A stretch of DNA of 33,583 nt from positions 1 to 33,583 of the forward strand of contig CAIWRB010000204.1 of the NCBI GenBank assembly GCA_903914955.1. Direction: 5' to 3'. A model generated the notes under the pieces. That model was given only the letters and a program-made list of their open reading frames with translations. It did not search any database and was not told the origin of the DNA. A program made the translations under genes and the position numbers. Positions within the stretch are counted from its first letter, which is position 1; every line of letters starts with the position of its first letter. Below are positions 23,516 to 30,983 of this stretch, piece by piece. The DNA is from an uncultured Chloroflexota bacterium. GTDB lineage: Bacteria > Chloroflexota > Anaerolineae > Anaerolineales > Villigracilaceae.

Positions 23516-24339
23516 TTACTTCTTCTTTTTTGAAATTTCAAAGTGCGGGTCTGCTGTGCTTTCAAAGATTCGTTTACGTGCAAGTTCGCAATATTTTTTG
23601 TCCACATCAATACCAATACCTTTCCGGTTGTTGGAGATGGCTGCAATCAGCGTCGTTCCACTTCCGCTGAAGGGATCGAGCACGATATCGTCTACATAAC
23701 TAAAGAGTTTCACACATCTGCTCGGCAGTTCAATGGGAAAGGGTGCGGGGTGACCGATCCTCTTTTTGCTTTCACCGTTGAATGTCCACAAGCCGTTTGT
23801 CCAATCCATGAATTCTTGTCGCTCAATATCAGAGATCTTACTGCCGCTTGTTTTTTTTCATTTTTCTTTATAAAGTACAACGATCAGTTCTACAGGCGCG
23901 ATCACTTAGGGTGCTGAGGCGCTCTTCCATGATCCCCATGCAGTTTTTCGAGAGATATTTCCCTCGTTCCAAATGATTGTGGAATGATAATGAAAACCAA
24001 CTTCTTTCGCAATCGTCGTCAAGTCTGCGCCTACGCTTTGTTGGCCGCTTTTATTTTTATCAAGCGGAACGTTTAAACAAAAACGCCCGTCTTCTTTCAA
24101 CCATTCAAAACAGTGCAACATCCATTTTTTACTGAATTCCAAATAATCTGTATAGGAAACATCATCCTTGTGCGAATTGTATTGAATATCCACCTTGTAC
24201 GGCGGGATGTAACCACAAGATCCACGCTGTTATCTTCGATGCGCGAGGTGGTCAAAATGTCATCATGGATCAGCGTGAATTTCTCGTTTTGAAAATGGAT
24301 GCCGGCAGATTTCATGGTTGCATTATAAGCGTCATCCAC
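23516..24339 (-). pseudogene. Beta-class DNA methyltransferase (m4C-type TSPPY), broken by a frameshift and two stops
   Basis: The pieces rebuild one methyltransferase of about 274 aa. The first (24339-about 24204) has LIHDDI and DLVVTS, then loses frame at a C run (plus-strand G run 24204-24206); restoring one base gives the catalytic motif TSPPYKVDIQYNSHKDD. The second piece runs to TAA at 23906-23908 (expected TAC in SAPYVIAPVEL) and, in the same frame, TGA at 23858-23860 (expected TGG in KEKWKKTSG). The last piece has motif I DPFSGSGTTLIAA and GIDVDKKY. The order IV then I is beta class; SPPY suggests N4-cytosine. The GTG start overlaps the DsbA-like gene stop; ATG at 24315 is possible. 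The immediately downstream nuclease frame is intact. Confidence 0.9.
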
Positions 24340-25099
24340 TTTGTTTGTCTAAATTCCCATTCAAAGCCTGGTCAATAATGTATTTTAGTGCGTGGAATGG
24401 CAGCGTGCCTTCGTATATGATTCCGTTGATGAACAAGGTCGGTGTCGCATGGACTCCATCCGCCTCGGCCTGCGCCGCATCCTGATCCACTGTCCCTTTG
24501 TGTTTTTCCGCGCTGATGCAGGATTTGAACTCCTCCATATTCAGGTCAAGCGCCTTCGCGTATTCGATCAGTTTATCCTGTGTAAAATCTCCGACATTTT
24601 CACCAGTCCAATTGGTGAAGAGTGTGTCGTGATATTCCCAGAACTTATTCTGATCTCCCGCGCAATATGCGCCTTGCGCCGCCCAGCCTGATTCAGGTCC
24701 AAGGAATGCGCCGACGGACCGATATTCAAAATAGACTTTGCCAGTGTTGACATATTCTTCGATCATTTGTGGTTCGGTCTCGCTCCAGAACTTAAGGCAA
24801 AATGGACATTGAAAATCACCATACTCAATAATGTGTATCGGCGCATTCGGATCTCCCATGCTGTTGCTTTGTATTACCAACGGTGGTGGATTTTCCGAGA
24901 CTTGAATTTTTTCAGGAATAAAGCGTTGGATGAATTTTGGGCCAACAAAGATCAACGCGCCTACAAAGACCGCCGCGCATAGAAAAATTAAGCACCCGCC
25001 GACTGCGAGCCATGTTCTCCAAGACAACTTGGAAGGTTCTTGCAAAGTTTCTTCAATCGGTATCTCAATTGGTTCTTGCGGAATTTGTTCTTCGCTCAT
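24332..25099 (-). CDS. DsbA-family thioredoxin-fold protein, membrane anchored
   Basis: 255 aa. A Pro/Glu-rich cytoplasmic N-terminus, one transmembrane helix (about 29-52, WLAVGGCLIFLCAAVFVGAL), then a DsbA/Thioredoxin_4 domain outside: IIEYGDFQCPFC with redox pair Cys98-P-F-Cys101, a helical insert with Cys (GAYCAGDQ and FKSCISAE), and cis-Pro segment GVHATPTLFINGIIYEG. It should make or isomerise disulfides in exported proteins. GAGGAG is 4 bases upstream of the ATG. First gene of the run that continues into the R-M locus, whose methyltransferase start overlaps this stop. Confidence 0.9.
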   Translation of the reverse strand: MSEEQIPQEPIEIPIEETLQEPSKLSWRTWLAVGGCLIFLCAAVFVGALIFVGPKFIQRFIPEKIQVSENPPPLVIQSNSMGDPNAPIHIIEYGDFQCPFCLKFWSETEPQMIEEYVNTGKVYFEYRSVGAFLGPESGWAAQGAYCAGDQNKFWEYHDTLFTNWTGENVGDFTQDKLIEYAKALDLNMEEFKSCISAEKHKGTVDQDAAQAEADGVHATPTLFINGIIYEGTLPFHALKYIIDQALNGNLDKQSG

Positions 25100-25121
25100 T
25101 TTGCTCCTCTAAAGTTTTCAG

Positions 25122-25127
25122 ATTGTA
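25122..25127 (-). promoter_or_regulatory. -10 element of the DsbA-like gene
   Basis: Minus strand TACAAT 22 bases upstream of the ATG, with a weak TTCAGG at 17 bases further up. Confidence 0.35.
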
Positions 25128-25245
25128 CCGTGAAATTTTCATCTCCTGAAATGGGGACTTATGTCCTTATGTCCGCGCTCCGTTTTTCGGATAACTTCCT
25201 TATCCAAAACTTATTTACCTGCTACAAATGAAGTGGATTTTTCGT

Positions 25246-25251
25246 TATAAT
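25246..25251 (+). promoter_or_regulatory. -10 element of the VanW gene, leaderless arrangement
   Basis: A perfect TATAAT ends 8 bases before the ATG at 25260. The gene has no Shine-Dalgarno, so transcription probably starts at the ATG. No convincing -35. Confidence 0.45.
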
Positions 25252-25259
25252 CCTCTACT

Positions 25260-27140
25260 ATGAACTCAAAACGTGTCTCTCGCCGCGATCTGCCACGACA
25301 GATCCTCGCTGTACTGGTGGGCGGATTTGTACTTTTCTTCGCCATTACCATCACCTGGACTTTGGGCTATCAACTTATTTATGCCGGACGTATCTTCCCC
25401 GGTATTTCTGTCGCAGGTGTGGATCTTTCCGGTCTTTCCCGGAACGAGGCTGTGCTTAAATTGAGCCAGACCCTTTCCTATTCCAATACCGGCAAAATAT
25501 TATTTCGCGCCGTCGAAAAAATATGGGTCGTATCTCCTTCTGAATTAGGCATGGTCTTTGACCCATCCGCCAGCGCATTGGCTGCTTATGGCGTTGGCCG
25601 TTCCGGCGGCTTGTTCAGCGCGCTTGCCGGGCAGATCAGCGCCCGCGGATTTGGGTCGGATGTGGCGCCGGTTGTTATTTTTGATCAGCGTGTGGCATAT
25701 AACTATTTACAAAATATTGCAACACAGGTCGATCTGCCAATTGTGGAAGCCAGCCTGCATTTGGAAGGGACGAATGTGACTGCCCAACCCGGTCAGGTCG
25801 GGCGATTGATCAATCTCGATGAAACGCTTGTTTATCTCGGCGCGCAATTGCAATCTTTCCGCGATGGGGAAGTGCCTCTCGTCATACAGGAAGCCGCACC
25901 CAAGTTGCTGGATGTCTCATCTCAAGCTGAGGCTGCGCGTGGAATTCTCAGCCAGCCGTTGACCATTGCCATCCCAAATTATCGTGAGGGAGATCCTGGT
26001 CCGTGGACGTACGATGTTCCTGTGATCGCGAACATGCTCGGTGTGGATGTCGTTGATGTAAACGGTAAAGCACAAATGCAAGTTGGATTGAATCCCACTG
26101 CCTTACGCCAGACATTGGCAGAAATTAAAACTTTTGTAGATCGTCAACCCGAAAATGCGCGTTTTATTTTCAACAATGGTACTGGTCAGATCGAACCTAT
26201 TTCAGCATCCAGGATCGGTCGCTCGATGGATGTGGAAGCCAGTATTGTCGCCATCAACAACGGCCTTGCACGCGGCGAACATACTATTGCGCTCGCTGTC
26301 ACGGAGCAGCAGCCTGCTGTCGCCGATACGGCTACCGGCGCGGAATTAGGCGTCACTCAGCTTATCCAACAACAAACCACCTACTTCTATGGCTCCAGCG
26401 ATGCGCGCATCCAAAACATAGTTGCCGCCGCCGCGCGTTATCATGGATTGCTCGTCGCGCCGGGCGAAACCTTTTCAATGGGCAGTGTGCTTGGTGATGT
26501 CAGCCTTGAAAATGGATTCGCAGAAGCGCTCATCATTTACGGCGGGCGCACTATCAAAGGCGTCGGCGGCGGAGTGTGCCAGGTGAGCACCACTCTTTTT
26601 CGGACTGTGTTTTTCGCGGGTTTTCCTGTTATTGAAAGATATTCCCACGCCTATCGAGTTTCTTATTATGAAATGGATGCCAGCGGCTCAGTTGATTCCA
26701 CTCTAGCTGGTATGGACGCAACCGTATTTTTCCCGCTTGTGGATTTCAAATTCAAGAACGATACCGCCTCATGGTTATTGATGGAAACAACCGTGGATGT
26801 TGCCGCGCGCACCATTACCTGGAAACTTTATTCCACCTCTGATGGACGCAGCATCACTTGGGATACGACTGGTCCTTCCAATACTGTTCCGCCACCCGAA
26901 CCAGCCTTTGAAGAAAATCCCGATTTTAATAAGAACCAGATCAAAGAAGTGGATCATGCGGCTCAAGGCGCGGATGTAAATGTAACCCGAACCGTTTGGA
27001 TCAATGGCCAGATCTATTTTTCCGATCAATTTCAAACGCATTACCAACCCTGGCAGGCAGTCTGTCAGTACGGGCCCGAGACAGAAAACCCTGAGAAGAA
27101 AGCCAAAAAAGAAGGCCTTTGTCTTTCACCGAATACATAA
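25260..27140 (+). CDS. VanW-family protein with peptidoglycan-binding-like domains
   Basis: 626 aa. One N-terminal transmembrane helix (about 14-37) after an Arg-rich start, so most of the protein is outside. Two repeats of the PG_binding_4 (YoaR-type) kind follow (IFPGISVAGVDLSGLSRNEA at about 45-64 and a second one at about 225-330). The VanW domain is at about 365-505, with the hallmark GVGGGVCQVSTTLF (Cys440) and ERYSHAYRVSYY. The C-terminal region has a G5-like tail. VanW proteins are widespread in cell walls but their biochemistry is not settled; the name comes from vancomycin-resistance gene clusters and does not imply resistance here. Probably leaderless, since the ATG follows TATAAT by 8 bases. 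Confidence 0.9.
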   Translation: MNSKRVSRRDLPRQILAVLVGGFVLFFAITITWTLGYQLIYAGRIFPGISVAGVDLSGLSRNEAVLKLSQTLSYSNTGKILFRAVEKIWVVSPSELGMVFDPSASALAAYGVGRSGGLFSALAGQISARGFGSDVAPVVIFDQRVAYNYLQNIATQVDLPIVEASLHLEGTNVTAQPGQVGRLINLDETLVYLGAQLQSFRDGEVPLVIQEAAPKLLDVSSQAEAARGILSQPLTIAIPNYREGDPGPWTYDVPVIANMLGVDVVDVNGKAQMQVGLNPTALRQTLAEIKTFVDRQPENARFIFNNGTGQIEPISASRIGRSMDVEASIVAINNGLARGEHTIALAVTEQQPAVADTATGAELGVTQLIQQQTTYFYGSSDARIQNIVAAAARYHGLLVAPGETFSMGSVLGDVSLENGFAEALIIYGGRTIKGVGGGVCQVSTTLFRTVFFAGFPVIERYSHAYRVSYYEMDASGSVDSTLAGMDATVFFPLVDFKFKNDTASWLLMETTVDVAARTITWKLYSTSDGRSITWDTTGPSNTVPPPEPAFEENPDFNKNQIKEVDHAAQGADVNVTRTVWINGQIYFSDQFQTHYQPWQAVCQYGPETENPEKKAKKEGLCLSPNT

Positions 27141-27146
27141 AATTGG

Positions 27147-27176
27147 AGAGCAAAATCTCCCGATATTGCTCTTTTT
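27147..27176 (+). terminator. Intrinsic terminator after the VanW gene
   Basis: AGAGCAA (27147-27153) pairs with TTGCTCT (27166-27172) around a 12-base loop, followed by a T run (27172-27176). It starts 7 bases after the VanW stop. Confidence 0.7.
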
Positions 27177-27180
27177 CGCA

Positions 27181-27189
27181 TGGTACAAT
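27181..27189 (+). promoter_or_regulatory. Extended -10 of the Trm112-HEAT-LCP operon
   Basis: TGGTACAAT: TGn plus TACAAT, 24 bases before the ATG at 27214, which has AGGAG at a normal distance. No clear -35. Confidence 0.4.
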
Positions 27190-27213
27190 CTTTTTCAGTA
27201 AAAGGAGATAAAT

Positions 27214-27432
27214 ATGGTTAGCTCAGAACTGCTTGAAATTTTACGTTGCCCAAATTGTGTGCGCGAAAAACAAGGCAACCTGGTTTTACACAAAGATGCC
27301 TGGCTAATTTGCCAGGATTGCGGCCGCAAATACCCCATTGTGGATGATATTCCCGTGATGTTGATAGACGAAGGCGATAAGTGGGTCAGCACCGCGCAGG
27401 ACGCACTCCCCATCCCTCCGCCCGCCAAATAA
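27214..27432 (+). CDS. Trm112-family (UPF0434) zinc-binding small protein
   Basis: 72 aa. MVSSELLEILRCPNC then a second Cys pair: C12-x2-C15 and C33-x2-C36 (ICQDCGRKYPIVDDIPVML), the Trm112/UPF0434 zinc-ribbon pattern. In other organisms Trm112 activates methyltransferases acting on tRNA or release factors; in bacteria the role is mostly unproven. AGGAG precedes the ATG. The next gene starts 2 bases after this stop. Confidence 0.88.
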   Translation: MVSSELLEILRCPNCVREKQGNLVLHKDAWLICQDCGRKYPIVDDIPVMLIDEGDKWVSTAQDALPIPPPAK

Positions 27433-27434
27433 AT

Positions 27435-27998
27435 ATGCAAGACCTGCTGGCTGAATTAACCAGTGGAGACGACGCTCGCGCAGAGAATTCCATTCCAGCC
27501 ATCACAGCTTTGGGAATGGAGGTCATGCCAGCTTTGTTGGATTTGACTCGCGCCGATGAAGTAGACTCTCGCTGGTGGGCTGTTCGTGCTCTCGCCGCAT
27601 CGCCTCATACTATAACCCTTGACCTGATCCCGCTCCTCAGTGACTCAGCGTCGGAAGTACGAGCCGCTGCAGCTTTGGCACTGTGTAATCACCCGCACGA
27701 AAGTGCGGTGACCGCCTTAATTAAGGCTCTTGCAGATGAAGATTCTCTGACCGCAGGGCTGGCAGGAAATGCTCTCGCGAAAATTGGAAGCCCCTCGGTG
27801 CCGAGTCTTATTGAGGTGATGAAAGATGCGCCGATAGGTATCCGCATTATTGCTTTGCGCGTGCTGTCTGAGATCCGTGATCATCGCGCAATCCCTGTCA
27901 TGATGAAATCACTCAGCGAAGAATCAGCTGTTTTGCAGTATTGGGCGCAGACAGGCTTGGAACGACTTGGGCTGGACATGGTGTACATGAAGCCCTGA
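27435..27998 (+). CDS. HEAT-repeat protein
   Basis: 187 aa made of about five helical HEAT/PBS-lyase-like repeats, for example SRWWAVRALAASP, ASEVRAAAALALCNHP, LTAGLAGNALAKIGSPS and IGIRIIALRVLSEIRD. Usually a protein-protein interaction scaffold; no catalytic motif is seen. The ATG at 27435 is chosen because the previous gene stops at 27432; it has no clear Shine-Dalgarno and probably relies on coupling. It lies between a Trm112-like protein and an LCP protein. Confidence 0.82.
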   Translation: MQDLLAELTSGDDARAENSIPAITALGMEVMPALLDLTRADEVDSRWWAVRALAASPHTITLDLIPLLSDSASEVRAAAALALCNHPHESAVTALIKALADEDSLTAGLAGNALAKIGSPSVPSLIEVMKDAPIGIRIIALRVLSEIRDHRAIPVMMKSLSEESAVLQYWAQTGLERLGLDMVYMKP

Positions 27999-28010
27999 GG
28001 TTGTATAAAA

Positions 28011-29456
28011 ATGAATCGATCTGAATTTTCGAAGAAATTAAAATTTCCTAAACTATCAGCGGGGCGGATAATTTTTTGGGGAGTGACGTTAGTTTTGGGG
28101 ATTGGCGCTTTTATCTTTGTGCGCAACCTTACCACGTGCTGGTCTCTCACAGATTTGCCGGGTGAACGTCTCGCCACTTGTGCGAACAATTCGAATACTC
28201 CCATAATATTTAATCCCGAAGGCACGCCTATTGCTACAGGTGAATTGCCTCCGCCCACACTTGAGGTTATCCCTGAAGCCATTTTACCGCCCGCCTGGGA
28301 TGGTGCCAGCCGCATCAATATTCTTTTCATTGGTTTGGATGAACGGGACATTGGACAAAGTGGCCCGCCTCGCTCTGACACAATGATATTGGCAACCATT
28401 GATCCGCTTAGCAAAACAGCCGGTATGTTATCCATTCCGCGCGACATGTTTGTGAATATTCCTGGTTTTGGATACAGCCGTATCAACACTGCGTATTTTG
28501 ACGGTGAAGGAGCAAAATTGCCTGGCGGCGGTGCCGGTCTTGCCATGAAAACCGTTTCGCAATTTATCGGTGTTCCGGTGGATTATTATTTACAGGTTGA
28601 TTTTGTTGTATTCACTAAAATTGTCAATAGGCTTGGCTGTATCGAAGTCAGCCCTTCAGAAGTTATGATCCTTGATCCAATTGGCTCAGGCACTGATCAT
28701 TATAAAATTACACCAGGTAGCCCAAGGCCACTTTGTCAGGGCTGGAAAGTACTTGCGTATGCCCGCAACCGCCATACTTCGGGCGGCGATTTTGACCGCG
28801 CCAAACGTCAACAGGAGGTGATCCTTGCAATGCAGAAAAAGATATTTGATCCGGCGGTTTTCCCATCTTTGATCGCTCAAGCCCCTCAAATGTTCCAGGA
28901 ACTTTCCTACGGCATTCACACCAATATGGCGCTTGAAGATGCCATCAAGTTGGCTGTGCTTGGTAAGGATATTTCACGCGAAAGCATTAAAACAGGCGTA
29001 ATCGATACCACCATGGTTGCTTCTGATAATGTGATCCTGGGTGGAGAGAATGCCAGTGTTTTGAAACCGATCACTGACAAGATTCGAGTCTTGCGGGATG
29101 AGATATTTACCTCGACGGGTCCGCTTAGCCCCATGGCGCAAGGCGACCCCGCTTCGTTGATGCGTGCCGAAGAAGCGCGCATCCGAATTGTGGATGGTAC
29201 TTTCACTCCCGGGCTCGATCAACGCGCGGGACAATACTTCCAATCTCAAGGCATGAATGTGACCGAAGTTGGCGCGGCTGATAATACCTATAGTTCAACA
29301 GTTGTTATTGTGTATGGCCCCAAAGTATATACTTTGAGATATTTGCAGGCTGTTTTTGGAATTCCCAGCAACCAGATTAGATTCGATTCTGATCCCGCTC
29401 AGTCAGTTGATATTGAGATCAGGCTCGGATCGGATCTGGCAGGCAGTATTCCGTGA
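28011..29456 (+). CDS. LytR-CpsA-Psr (LCP) family cell-wall ligase
   Basis: 481 aa. One transmembrane helix (about 19-38), a Pro-rich linker, then the LCP domain (about 98-270): INILFIGLDERD, SDTMILATIDP, LSIPRDMFVNIPGFG, INTAY, AYARNRH and GGDFDRAKRQQ, with the conserved Arg and Asp residues that bind the pyrophosphate of the lipid-linked donor. The C-terminal part (about 385-480) is a LytR_C-like domain (IRIVDGTFTPGLDQRAGQYF). LCP enzymes attach anionic glycopolymers to peptidoglycan. The start is 12 bases after the HEAT gene, with a GAGG 9-10 bases upstream. A strong terminator follows. Confidence 0.92.
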   Translation: MNRSEFSKKLKFPKLSAGRIIFWGVTLVLGIGAFIFVRNLTTCWSLTDLPGERLATCANNSNTPIIFNPEGTPIATGELPPPTLEVIPEAILPPAWDGASRINILFIGLDERDIGQSGPPRSDTMILATIDPLSKTAGMLSIPRDMFVNIPGFGYSRINTAYFDGEGAKLPGGGAGLAMKTVSQFIGVPVDYYLQVDFVVFTKIVNRLGCIEVSPSEVMILDPIGSGTDHYKITPGSPRPLCQGWKVLAYARNRHTSGGDFDRAKRQQEVILAMQKKIFDPAVFPSLIAQAPQMFQELSYGIHTNMALEDAIKLAVLGKDISRESIKTGVIDTTMVASDNVILGGENASVLKPITDKIRVLRDEIFTSTGPLSPMAQGDPASLMRAEEARIRIVDGTFTPGLDQRAGQYFQSQGMNVTEVGAADNTYSSTVVIVYGPKVYTLRYLQAVFGIPSNQIRFDSDPAQSVDIEIRLGSDLAGSIP

Positions 29457-29472
29457 AATGATGAAAGTATAA

Positions 29473-29522
29473 CTTACAATAAAAAAGGCTCGCGGCGAAC
29501 CGCGAGCCTTTTTTATTGTAAG
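29473..29522. terminator. Bidirectional intrinsic terminator, 23-bp perfect stem
   Basis: Arms 29473-29495 and 29500-29522 are fully complementary with a CGAA tetraloop. The GC core GGCTCGCGG is flanked by six A and six T, so it serves both the LCP gene (+) and the DUF4870-like gene (-), which converge here. Confidence 0.92.
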
Positions 29523-29531
29523 CAGAATAAA

Positions 29532-29843
29532 TTATCCCCAACCCTGATTGCGAATGAAATCGCTGACCATCGGAATCTTCACGTCTTGGCCCTGATACGC
29601 TTGATATGCCCACCAGAGCATAATGAGGAAGAGAACGGCACCAAAGCCACAAGTGACAGTTGAGAGAATGGAGAGTATAACAGTTGCAACTAATGATTGA
29701 ACCGCATTGAATTTAATGTAAGGGCGGTTTTTCTTGTCTTCCATGAAAAGAACGACGATAGCGATGATGGGAATGACATAACCGAGCATTGCCCACAACT
29801 TGTCATCGCTGGTAATCTCTGGGGACATTGGTTCTTGAGACAT
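29532..29843 (-). CDS. DUF4870/Tic20-like small membrane protein
   Basis: 103 aa with about three hydrophobic segments: LWAMLGYVIPIIAIVVLFM, NAVQSLVATVILSIL and GAVLFLIMLWWAYQAYQG. The sequence RPYIKFNAVQSL is the conserved core of DUF4870-type membrane proteins. Function is unknown. GGAGG lies 8 bases before the ATG. It has its own good promoter. Confidence 0.78.
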   Translation of the reverse strand: MSQEPMSPEITSDDKLWAMLGYVIPIIAIVVLFMEDKKNRPYIKFNAVQSLVATVILSILSTVTCGFGAVLFLIMLWWAYQAYQGQDVKIPMVSDFIRNQGWG

Positions 29844-29881
29844 AATTTATTCCTCCGAATAAGTTGGTTTGAATTTGAAGT

Positions 29882-29910
29882 ATTTTACAACCAATCCTGC
29901 TAACGTGCAA
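29882..29910 (-). promoter_or_regulatory. Promoter of the DUF4870-like gene
   Basis: Minus strand: TTGCAC (29905-29910), exactly 17 bases, TAAAAT (29882-29887), with a leader of about 32 bases carrying GGAGG. Confidence 0.6.
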
Positions 29911-29928
29911 CCGATTTAATTACCCATC

Positions 29929-29979
29929 AGTACTGTGACGAACAGTATTAATGCTTTCATCTCGTGATACAAATTTGTA
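29929..29979. promoter_or_regulatory. Operator-like palindromes upstream of fmt
   Basis: TACTGT (29931-29936) and ACAGTA (29942-29947) form a 6-bp inverted repeat with a 5-base centre; one more pair extends it imperfectly. A separate 12-bp palindrome TACAAATTTGTA is at 29968-29979. Both lie between the DUF4870-like gene promoter and the fmt start. A regulator binding here is possible but unproven. Confidence 0.35.
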
Positions 29980-29989
29980 AAAGAAGCAG

Positions 29990-29995
29990 TAAAAT
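29990..29995 (+). promoter_or_regulatory. Candidate -10 of fmt, leaderless arrangement
   Basis: TAAAAT ends 7 bases before the ATG at 30003. The gene has no Shine-Dalgarno. The -35 is weak (GATACA with an 18-base spacer). Confidence 0.3.
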
Positions 29996-30002
29996 GAAAT
30001 AC

Positions 30003-30914
30003 ATGTCCATTCGAATTGTCTTTATGGGGTCACCCGCTTTTGCCTTGCCGACACTTTCCAGATTGGCAAAATCGTATCATGTTGTCGGTGTCATCACACA
30101 GCCAGACCGCGCCTCAGGTCGAGGCCGCGAAGTTAAATCTCCGCCTGTGAAAACTCTCGCGCTTGAATTGAATATTCCAATCATGCAGCCTGAAAAAATA
30201 CGTGCGCCTGAAGCGATGGAACAACTCCGCGTGTGGGATCCTGAACTGATCGTGGTCGCTGCGTTTGGTCAGATTCTCAAAAAGGATGTTTTGGAAATGC
30301 CGCGTTATGGCTGTATCAATGTGCATGCCTCGCTGCTGCCACGCTGGCGGGGAGCGGCTCCCATCAATGCCGCGATATTGGCCGGGGATGAAGAGATAGG
30401 TGTGACTATCATGCAAATGGATGTGGGACTTGATACAGGTCCGATGTTCGCGATGAAATCCATCCGTGTCAAACCTGACGATACAGCTGATTCTGTTTTA
30501 CAAACATTATCCACACTGGGGGCAGATCTGCTTGCTGAAACTTTGCCAGAATATTTATCAGGTAATCTCGCGCCTGTTCCTCAGCCGGCACACGGCGCAA
30601 CGTATGCCCCCATGTTAAAGAAAGAAGATGGCTTATTGGATTTCAATCACTCTGCTATTGAGTTGGAACGGCGGGTGCGCGCAATGAATCCATGGCCGGG
30701 CGCGTGGTTCGAGTGTAAGGGGAATCCGCTCAAAGTGTTGCGCGCCTCCACTGTCAGCGTGGAGAAAGGCCTGACCAGTGGGAGTAGGTTTATCGTTGAC
30801 GGCAAACCCGCTGTTCAATCCGCTGAGGGAGCGTTGGTGCTGGATGAAATCCAACCGGCAGGCAGGAAGATCATGTCGGGTAAATCCTTTTTGGCTGGCA
30901 CACGAGATTGGTAA
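30003..30914 (+). CDS. fmt: Methionyl-tRNA formyltransferase
   Basis: 303 aa. Transfers the formyl group of 10-formyl-tetrahydrofolate to Met-tRNA for translation initiation. N-terminal RIVFMGSPAFALPTL, folate-binding core VVAAFGQILKKDVLEMPRYG, and the catalytic INVHASLLPRWRGAAPI (Asn, His and the SLLPRxRG signature); QMDVGLDTGPMF follows. The C-terminal tRNA-binding domain is present but slightly short. The ATG at 30003 (MSIRIVF) fits the family N-terminus; ATG 29994 is the alternative. No polypeptide deformylase gene adjoins it. Followed by 69 bases and the aquaporin gene. Confidence 0.93.
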   Translation: MSIRIVFMGSPAFALPTLSRLAKSYHVVGVITQPDRASGRGREVKSPPVKTLALELNIPIMQPEKIRAPEAMEQLRVWDPELIVVAAFGQILKKDVLEMPRYGCINVHASLLPRWRGAAPINAAILAGDEEIGVTIMQMDVGLDTGPMFAMKSIRVKPDDTADSVLQTLSTLGADLLAETLPEYLSGNLAPVPQPAHGATYAPMLKKEDGLLDFNHSAIELERRVRAMNPWPGAWFECKGNPLKVLRASTVSVEKGLTSGSRFIVDGKPAVQSAEGALVLDEIQPAGRKIMSGKSFLAGTRDW

Positions 30915-30983
30915 GCTTTGCAAATTTAGCATCTTTTCCAGTTTTAGTGGGTTATATTCCTCAAATCTTATCTTCGGAGAAAA

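Noticed and set aside
23858-23908. Stop codon recoding (TGA as Trp, TAA as Tyr) in the DNA methyltransferase
   Set aside because: Every other gene in the window ends normally at TAA, TAG or TGA, and the same gene also has a frameshift; decay explains all three lesions.
25150-25206. Direct TTATGTCC repeat and GGATAA/TTATCC inverted repeat as a riboswitch or operator
   Set aside because: Short, no conserved riboswitch core recognisable, and it lies upstream of the putative leaderless start; too little to support a call.
27004-27201. Small plus-strand frame overlapping the VanW 3' end and the terminator
   Set aside because: It overlaps a well-supported gene in another frame and runs through a clear terminator stem.
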